Source: CAWCHZ01 sp963795555
GTDB taxonomy: Bacteria > Actinomycetota > Thermoleophilia > Solirubrobacterales > Solirubrobacteraceae
Assembly (NCBI GenBank): GCA_963795555.1
Contig: CAWCHZ010000002.1
Location: 1,178,001-1,242,000, forward strand
Direction: 5' to 3'
DNA: 64,000 bases
Positions within the stretch are counted from its first letter, which is position 1; every line of letters starts with the position of its first letter. Made by a program: the position numbers and the translations under genes. The notes beneath the pieces were generated by a model, which was not told the origin of the DNA, did not search any database, and saw nothing but the letters and a program-made list of their open reading frames with translations. Shown piece by piece: positions 58,776 through 64,000 of this stretch.

Positions 58776-60173
58776 TCACCCGAACGGCAGCGGGCCGAGG
58801 TGATAGATCAAGAAGCAGCCCTCGAACGCGAGCGTCGCGGCGATCAGACGGCGGTCGCGCGTCAGGACGGCGAGCGGCAGCGGCCAGATCGTGTACCAGG
58901 CGAGCTGCCAGGTCGTCGTCGCCGCCAGCGTCAGCAGCGCCCAGCCCGCGCAGGCGATCCAGTCCGTGCCGCGCCAGGCGCGAAAGAGCGCATAGCCAAC
59001 GCCCAACACGAGCACCACGCGACTGGCCAGCCGCACCCCCCAGGTCACGCCCGGCCCACCGAACAGGTGCGCGAGCTGGTTGGGGGTCGCATCGCTGGAG
59101 ACCATGCGCTGCTGGTGGCTGACGACGCTCAGCCAGGCCAACGCGTGGCTGCCGAAGATCGCGAAGGAGGCGACCGCGAGCACGGCGACGACCCCGGCCG
59201 CGCCGACGACGATCGGCCGGCGCCGACCGGGCAGCCCCAGCCACATGAACGGCAACAGCACCGCGCCGGTGGCCTTCATCGCCGCCGCGACGACCACCCC
59301 ACCCGCGCCGATCGCCTCCCGGCGCCGCAGCGCCAGCAGGACGCCAAGCGCCATCAGGAACAGCATCAGCACGTCGTTGTGCGCGCCGCCGACGCTGTAG
59401 ACGAGCACGACCGGATTCAGGCCCCAGAGGATCGCCGCCTGTAACGGCGAGCGTCCGAGCAGCCGCGCCGCGCGCCAGATGACCGCCACGCAGCCGAGGC
59501 TGGCCAGAACGGTGAGCGTCTTCAGCGACCACAGCAGGCCGCCGAGGCCGAGCAGCGCGAGCGGGTAGGTGCCGAGCGTGAAGACCGGCCCGTAGGCGCT
59601 GAGCGTGTGCTTCCAGAAGACCGAGACGTACTTGTAGCTGGGGTCAGCGACGGCGCTCGAAGGCGGATGCACGTAGGGGTTGAGGTGGTCGACTGCATAC
59701 AGCCGCGCGTAGTTCATGTAGGAGAAGACGTCGGTCGACAGCAGCGGCGGCCCGAGCAGGAAGGCGATGTGCGCAAGCACGATCGCCGCGAGGATCCAGC
59801 GCGCGCGCAGCGCGCCGGCGAAGGCGATCACCGCCCCGTAGCAGACGACCATCAGCACCATCAGGCCGAAGAAGCGCGCGTTGGTGAGGCTCGCGGCAAA
59901 GCCCGCATATGGCCCGGCGATCCAGCGCGGGAACGGGCGGCTGCCGACGGCCGGGACGTACACGGACACGTGGCCCGCCGCCTGCACGGCGAGCGCGAAC
60001 GAGCACGCGACGATGCCGGCCAGCGCCCCGCCGCAGATCAACGCGGCAACCAGCGGGCTGGGCTTGGGCAGCGACAGCCCGCGGCCGCCCGCGCCCAGCG
60101 CCACGCCGCGCGGCGCGATCGCCGGTGCGGTCGCGAGCTCGGGCACGGCGGCGCTGCGATCTGGGAGGCGCAT
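58776..60173 (-). CDS. Polyprenol-phosphate-sugar glycosyltransferase, MptA/MptB or GT87-like
   Basis: 465 residues from the ATG at 60173; the frame opens at a TTG at 60251. Ten or more hydrophobic helices. The loop after TM4, LLSTDVFSYMNYARLYAVDH followed by LNPYVHPP, and the segment WGLNPVVLVYSVGGAHNDVL are typical of the integral-membrane mannosyltransferases that use decaprenyl-phosphomannose to extend lipomannan-type glycans (MptA/MptB, GT-C fold). It would work on the outer leaflet. The donor and acceptor here are inferred only. Confidence 0.8.
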   Translation of the reverse strand: MRLPDRSAAVPELATAPAIAPRGVALGAGGRGLSLPKPSPLVAALICGGALAGIVACSFALAVQAAGHVSVYVPAVGSRPFPRWIAGPYAGFAASLTNARFFGLMVLMVVCYGAVIAFAGALRARWILAAIVLAHIAFLLGPPLLSTDVFSYMNYARLYAVDHLNPYVHPPSSAVADPSYKYVSVFWKHTLSAYGPVFTLGTYPLALLGLGGLLWSLKTLTVLASLGCVAVIWRAARLLGRSPLQAAILWGLNPVVLVYSVGGAHNDVLMLFLMALGVLLALRRREAIGAGGVVVAAAMKATGAVLLPFMWLGLPGRRRPIVVGAAGVVAVLAVASFAIFGSHALAWLSVVSHQQRMVSSDATPNQLAHLFGGPGVTWGVRLASRVVLVLGVGYALFRAWRGTDWIACAGWALLTLAATTTWQLAWYTIWPLPLAVLTRDRRLIAATLAFEGCFLIYHLGPLPFG

Positions 60174-60252
60174 TGACGAGCTCAACCGGGAGGGTGGTCT
60201 GGATGGCGCGGAACGCGCGCGGGATCGAGCTCGCGGCGCCAGAGGCGGCAAA

Positions 60253-60261
60253 TGCTAGCGT
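60253..60261 (+). promoter_or_regulatory. Possible overlapping divergent -10 elements between two glycosyltransferase genes
   Basis: Plus strand TGCTAGCGT fits TGYTANCRT and lies about 85 bases before the GT39-like gene. The same bases read on the minus strand give TAGCAT (60252-60257), a -10-like box for the mannosyltransferase-like gene. Shared control of the divergent pair is plausible. Confidence 0.35.
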
Positions 60262-60346
60262 TCCGGCCGCCGTCGCCCCGGTTCGCACGAGCGCGAGCTT
60301 GCCCATCAGCCGTGCGGCGCGGCGGCCTGCTGCAGATCAGCGATCG

Positions 60347-61852
60347 ATGGCGGCCAGCGACCACACCGTCCCCCGCGGCGCGCGACTCGCGCGAGCGACG
60401 CTGCGCCATGGCGCAATGGGCGTGGACGCGATCCCCGCCGCTGCCGTGCTGGCCGGGCTGGTGCTCGTCGCCGGCGTCGTGCGCTTCGCCACGCTCCACG
60501 TTCAGAGCTACTGGTACGACGAGGCGGTCACGGTGCTGGGCGTGCTGCGTCCCAGCCTGGGCGCAACGCTGGCCCAGGTTCCCCACAGCGAGTCGACCCC
60601 CCCGCTCTACTACCTGCTGGCCTGGCTGTGGTCGCGCCCGTTCGGCACGGGAGAGGTGGCGCTGCGCTCGCTGTCGGCGCTGTTCGGGACGGCGACGGTC
60701 CCGGCGGCCTATCTCGCCGCCCGGGCGCTCGTCACACGCCGCGTCGGGCTCGTGATCGCCGCGCTCGTCGCGTTCAGCCCCGATCTCGTCTGGTACTCAC
60801 AGGAGGCGCGCGCCTACGCGCTGCTCGTCCTGCTCACGACGCTGGCGCTGTGGCTGGCCGTACGCGCGGCACGGCGCCCAACCGCCGGCGCGCTGGCGTG
60901 GTGGGCGCTGGTCGCGGCACTCGCGCTCACCACCCACTACTTCGCGCTGGTCGTGATCGCGCCGCAGGCGGCCTGGCTGGCCTGGCGGCTGCGCAGCCGC
61001 CTCGTCGCCGCGGCGATCGCGCTGCCGGTCCTGACGGCCGGCGCGCTGGTCCCGCTCGCGCTGCGCCAGGCGCGCACGGGCAACAGCAATTGGATCGTCC
61101 AGTATGCGCTCGCCAAGCGCTTCGAGCAGGCCGCCCGCGAGCTGCTCGCCGGCCCGCACATGCCGGCGTCGGCGGTCCTCGCGAGCGGGCTCGTGATGGT
61201 CGTGGGCGCGGCGCTGCTGGCGCTGCGCGCCGCCCGCGACGAGCGAGCGGGGGCGCTGCTCGCGCTAAGCCTCGGCGTGGCCGCGCTGGTGCTGCCGCTG
61301 CTCGCCGCCGTCCTCGTCAAGGACGCGATCGATCCCCGCAACCTGCTGGTGGTCTGGGTCCCGCTGGCGCTCGTGCCCGCAACCGGCCTGGGCGCCGAGC
61401 GCGCGCGGCGAATCGGGCTGATGCTGACGCTGGTCACATGCGTGCTCGGGCTCGCGCTGATCGTGGCGGTCAACTTCGTGCCCCGCCTGCAGCGCGCCGA
61501 CTGGCGCGGGGCGGCAGCCACGCTGGGCAGGCCGGGCGCCGCACGGATCGTGCTCGCACCGGCGCTCGGACGACCGCCGCTGGAGCTCTATCTCCAGGGC
61601 GCACGGGCGCTGCACGGCAGCGTCGCGGTTGAGGAGATCGATCTGCTGGACTGGGACCATCCGAGCCGCGGGCGCCCACCCGCGCCGCTGCCCGGCTTCG
61701 CGCGCGTGGCGGTGGCGCACGTGGGAACGATCTGGATCAGCCGCTTCCGCTCGCCGGTCGAGCGGATCGTCAGCATCCGGATGCTGCGGGCCAGCCTCGC
61801 CTGCCCGAGCTGCGGCGACGGCAAGCCGCGCACGGTGCTCGTGCAGGACTAG
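60347..61852 (+). CDS. GT39/ArnT-type membrane glycosyltransferase
   Basis: 501 residues from the ATG at 60347; the frame runs further upstream as an antisense shadow. TM1 is followed by SYWYDEAVTVLGVLRPS, whose Asp-Glu is the catalytic pair of GT-C (PMT/ArnT) enzymes, and by HSESTPPLYYLLAWLWSRPF, the standard second motif. About ten more helices follow, then a soluble C-terminal part with a CPSC motif (ASLACPSCGDG). It transfers a sugar from polyprenyl phosphate to protein, lipid or wall glycan; target unknown. The PQQ-type propeller gene follows by 17 bases. Confidence 0.85.
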   Translation: MAASDHTVPRGARLARATLRHGAMGVDAIPAAAVLAGLVLVAGVVRFATLHVQSYWYDEAVTVLGVLRPSLGATLAQVPHSESTPPLYYLLAWLWSRPFGTGEVALRSLSALFGTATVPAAYLAARALVTRRVGLVIAALVAFSPDLVWYSQEARAYALLVLLTTLALWLAVRAARRPTAGALAWWALVAALALTTHYFALVVIAPQAAWLAWRLRSRLVAAAIALPVLTAGALVPLALRQARTGNSNWIVQYALAKRFEQAARELLAGPHMPASAVLASGLVMVVGAALLALRAARDERAGALLALSLGVAALVLPLLAAVLVKDAIDPRNLLVVWVPLALVPATGLGAERARRIGLMLTLVTCVLGLALIVAVNFVPRLQRADWRGAAATLGRPGAARIVLAPALGRPPLELYLQGARALHGSVAVEEIDLLDWDHPSRGRPPAPLPGFARVAVAHVGTIWISRFRSPVERIVSIRMLRASLACPSCGDGKPRTVLVQD

Positions 61853-61869
61853 CTGGCCGGTTGGGTAAC

Positions 61870-63159
61870 GTGGCGCGCGTGCTCAGGCTCTTGCGACGCA
61901 GGCGATGGTGGCTGCTCGGCGCGCTCGCGCTGATCGTCGCGGTCGTCGTGGTCGGGCTGATCCTGGCCGGGCGCACCGGCAACATCTCCCATCCAAACGA
62001 GCCGTTCACCGTCGAGTCGACGCCCCCGCCTGCGAAGCCCAAGGCCCACGCACCGCCGTTCGTCTGGCCCAACTACGGCTACACCGCAAACCGCACGCGC
62101 TACTTCCCATCCACGCTGCAACCGCCGTTCCGCGTCGTCTGGAGCCGCGGGGGCGGGGCACTGCTGGAGTTCCCGCCCGCGATCTACGGCACGACGATGT
62201 ACGAGCTGGACGACAACGCCGTCCTGACGGCGCTGGCGACTGGCAGCGGCCATCTGCGCTGGCAGCGCTCGCTCGGTCACCTCGCGGCCGCCTCGCCGGC
62301 CGTGACGGCGAGCGCCGTCTACGCGGTCGTGCTCGAGCGCGCGCCCGGCGTCGACGCGGGGCGCGTCGTGGCGCTGCGCCGCAGCGACGGCCACCTGCTG
62401 TGGTCGCGCGACCTCCCCAGCCGCGCGGAGTCCTCGCCGCTGGTCGACCACGGGCGCCTCTACTTCGGCTCCGAGGACGGCACGGTCTACGCACTGCGCA
62501 CGGGCGATGGCTCGGTCGCCTGGGAGGCGCACGCCAACGGCGCCGTCAAGGGCGGCCTGTCGCTGCACGACGGGGTGCTCTACTTCGGCGACTACGGCGG
62601 TGTCGCCCACGCGATCGACGAGGCCAGCGGGCACCAGGTCTGGTCCAGCGCGACCAACGGCGCGGTGTTCGGCTTCGCCTCGGGCGAGTTCTACGCCACC
62701 GCCGCGGTGGAGTTCGGCCGCGTCTACATGGGCAACACCGACGGGCGGGTCTACTCCTTCGTCGCGCGCAACGGGCACCTCGCCTGGGCCCGCCAGACCG
62801 GCGCCTACGTCTACGCATCCTCGGCCGTCGCCAACGTCCCCGGGCTCGGCCCGACGATCTATGTCGGCTCCTACGACGGCCACCTGTACGCGCTGGACGC
62901 GCGCAGCGGCGCGGTGCGCTGGGTCTACAACGCGGGCGGCAAGATCTCGGGCTCGGCCACGCTCATCGGCTCGGTGGTCTACTTCTCCGACCTGGGCGAC
63001 AAGACGACAACCGGGCTCGACGTCCGCACGGGCCGTGTGCGCTTCCACTTCGGCGATGGAGCGTTCGACCCGATGATCTCCGACGGCAAGCGCCTCTACC
63101 TCGACGGCTACGGCAGCCACTACGCGTTGGCGCCGGTCGGCGCGGGACCGACCGGATGA
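61870..63159 (+). CDS. Membrane-anchored PQQ/BamB-type beta-propeller protein
   Basis: 429 residues from GTG 61870 (TTG 61861 possible). Basic N-terminus and one helix (about 15-35, WLLGALALIVAVVVVGLILA), a Pro-rich linker, then repeated blades with the PQQ-type motif: GSEDGTVYALRTGDGSVAW, GNTDGRVYSFVARNGHLAW and GSYDGHLYALDARSGAVRW. No dehydrogenase active-site loop is visible, so a scaffold or binding role like BamB is more likely than catalysis. The stop overlaps the ATG of a 16-codon minigene (ATGA). Confidence 0.85.
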   Translation: MARVLRLLRRRRWWLLGALALIVAVVVVGLILAGRTGNISHPNEPFTVESTPPPAKPKAHAPPFVWPNYGYTANRTRYFPSTLQPPFRVVWSRGGGALLEFPPAIYGTTMYELDDNAVLTALATGSGHLRWQRSLGHLAAASPAVTASAVYAVVLERAPGVDAGRVVALRRSDGHLLWSRDLPSRAESSPLVDHGRLYFGSEDGTVYALRTGDGSVAWEAHANGAVKGGLSLHDGVLYFGDYGGVAHAIDEASGHQVWSSATNGAVFGFASGEFYATAAVEFGRVYMGNTDGRVYSFVARNGHLAWARQTGAYVYASSAVANVPGLGPTIYVGSYDGHLYALDARSGAVRWVYNAGGKISGSATLIGSVVYFSDLGDKTTTGLDVRTGRVRFHFGDGAFDPMISDGKRLYLDGYGSHYALAPVGAGPTG

Positions 63160-63206
63160 GGTGCATGTCGGCGAGCGCCCGGCGCGCCAGCGGGGCGATC
63201 GGATGA
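63156..63206 (+). CDS. Possible 16-residue minigene between the propeller and lipoprotein genes
   Basis: ATG at 63156 overlaps the propeller stop (ATGA) and opens MRCMSASARRASGAIG, closing at a TGA that overlaps the lipoprotein ATG (ATGA again). The start context GGATGAGGTGC is repeated 47 bases on as GGATGAGGCGC at the real gene. It looks like a duplicated junction. Same length as the rplN-rplX minigene. Translation unproven. Confidence 0.35.
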   Translation: MRCMSASARRASGAIG

Positions 63207-63565
63207 GGCGCGTGGGCGGCCTGTCGGCGCTGGCCGCGATCGGCCTGGCGCTGCTGACCGGCTGCGGTGCCGGCTCGAGCACGGCGCAGCTGGGCGCCGC
63301 ACCCGACCCGCGGGGGCCGGTGCTCGCCTGCCTGCACCAGCACGCGATCGCCGCCAGCGCGATCGGGGCCGACCAGATCGCGGTTGTGGGAGGCCCGGCG
63401 GCGCCGCGGATCCGCTTCGTCGCGGCGCCGTCCGTCGCAGAGACGATGGAGCTGCAGGCGCAGGCCGAAGGCGCTGAGCGGATCGGCTCGGCGCTGCTCT
63501 ACGTCAACGGTGGATCCGACCGGCAACTGCAGACGCTCGAGGACTGTCTGATGGGAGCCTCGTGA
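63203..63565 (+). CDS. Small predicted lipoprotein
   Basis: 120 residues from the ATG at 63203 (MRRVGGLSALAAIGLALLTG). Lipobox LLTGC places the lipidated Cys at about residue 21. The mature part is small, with one further Cys pair possible (LACLHQH, EDCLMGAS). No family recognised. It sits in the envelope gene run and would be anchored outside the membrane. Its 3' end is copied twice in tandem just downstream. Confidence 0.7.
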   Translation: MRRVGGLSALAAIGLALLTGCGAGSSTAQLGAAPDPRGPVLACLHQHAIAASAIGADQIAVVGGPAAPRIRFVAAPSVAETMELQAQAEGAERIGSALLYVNGGSDRQLQTLEDCLMGAS

Positions 63566-63634
63566 ACGCCCTCGCCGACCGTTGATTGGGGCCTCGTGAA
63601 CGCCCTCGCCGACCGTCTGATTGGGGCCTCGTGA
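63545..63634 (+). repeat. Triplicated stop/start junction with two mini-ORFs
   Basis: A unit of about 34-35 bases containing GCCTCGTGAACGCC occurs three times, with GTG at 63562, 63596 and 63631. The first GTG overlaps the lipoprotein stop and gives MNALADR; the second gives MNALADRLIGAS, whose TGA overlaps the third GTG, the true start of the next membrane protein. Copies differ by a few bases. Whether the short frames are translated is unknown. Confidence 0.85.
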
Positions 63635-64000
63635 ACGCCGCGCTGGTGATCGTGGGGTGCGTCGCGCTCGCCGCCCTGTCGCTGCTGCTGCCATCCACGC
63701 CGACGTACGATCCCTGGGCCTGGCTGATCTGGGGCCGCGAGGTCGTGCACCTCGACCTGCAGACCACGGCCGGACCGTCCTGGAAGCCGCTGCCGGTGCT
63801 CGCCGCGGCGGTGCTGTGGCTGACCGGATCGGCGGCGCCCGACCTCTGGCTGGTGATCGCGCGCGCCGGTGGCCTGCTCGCGCTGGTCGCCGTCTTCCTG
63901 CTCGCGCGACGGCTGGCGCCCGCGCGCTACGGCGTCGCGGCGGGGATGCTCGCGGTGCTCGCGCTGCTGTTCGCGGGGATCGACTTCAAGATCTATGGCC
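63631..64000 (+). CDS. Multi-pass membrane protein, probably glycosyltransferase (3' end outside window)
   Basis: At least 123 residues from GTG 63631, still open at the window edge. NAALVIVGCVALAALSLLLP is TM1; STPTYDPWAWLIWGREVVHL resembles the first outer loop of GT-C membrane glycosyltransferases, with Asp and Glu placed like the catalytic pair; further helices follow (WLVIARAGGLLALVAVFLLA). Position after another GT39-like gene, a propeller and a lipoprotein supports a cell-surface glycan role. Confidence 0.65.
   Translation, partial: MNAALVIVGCVALAALSLLLPSTPTYDPWAWLIWGREVVHLDLQTTAGPSWKPLPVLAAAVLWLTGSAAPDLWLVIARAGGLLALVAVFLLARRLAPARYGVAAGMLAVLALLFAGIDFKIYG

Overview
The window is GC-rich chromosomal DNA from an actinomycete-type bacterium. 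Zinc-binding (C+) versions of S4, S14, L33 and L36, the overall gene order and the protein sequences fit the class Thermoleophilia (Solirubrobacterales-like). That placement is an inference from sequence character; no database search was possible.

Layout. (1) 1-4.2 kb: end of an FGGY sugar kinase, two short-chain dehydrogenases and an aldo/keto reductase (a probable sugar or polyol catabolic neighbourhood), then a Phd/VapB-PIN toxin-antitoxin pair with a repeated palindromic operator. (2) 4.1-9.2 kb, minus strand: a 720-residue glycine-zipper protein of unknown function behind a small methyltransferase, a fatty acid desaturase and a DEAD-box RNA helicase. (3) 9.7-16.7 kb: tRNA-Pro(CGG), a sigma factor fused to an anti-sigma-like zinc motif, a membrane helix and a repetitive tail, a Nif3-like protein, a small IF2-N-like protein, a long-chain acyl-CoA synthetase and a PBP4-type carboxypeptidase. 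(4) 16.7-17.7 kb: a K+ channel-RCK protein with an altered selectivity filter.

(5) 17.8-53.9 kb, entirely minus strand: one uninterrupted 36-kb information-processing cluster, read rpmG-secE-nusG-rplKA-rplJL-rpoBC-rpsG-fusA-tuf-rpsJ-rplCDWB-rpsS-rplV-rpsC-rplP-rpmC-rpsQ-rplNXE-rpsNH-rplFR-rpsE-rpmD-rplO-secY-adk-map-rpmJ-rpsMKD-rpoA-rplQ-truA-surE-ligA. The rif, str, S10, spc and alpha clusters are joined end to end with many 1- or 4-base stop/start overlaps. rpsL (S12) and infA (IF-1) are absent from their usual slots. Several ribosomal proteins carry long low-complexity extensions: S3 (RGG/Gly-Pro tail), S17, L22 and L10.

(6) 54.2-64 kb: mostly envelope genes. These are a metzincin-like protease, an AIM24 protein, a small pore-like membrane protein, a membrane-anchored kelch protein, two polyprenol-phosphate-sugar-type glycosyltransferases, a membrane-anchored PQQ-type propeller, a lipoprotein and the start of another multi-pass membrane protein.

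Two themes cut across the regions. First, short tandem duplications have copied gene starts, gene ends or stop/start junctions at five or more places. They leave mini-ORFs of 7-18 codons that overlap the neighbouring stop or start. Second, a short extended -10-like motif, TGYTANCRT, recurs in the gaps before the helicase, rpoB, fusA, rpmJ and a glycosyltransferase and may be the housekeeping promoter signature.
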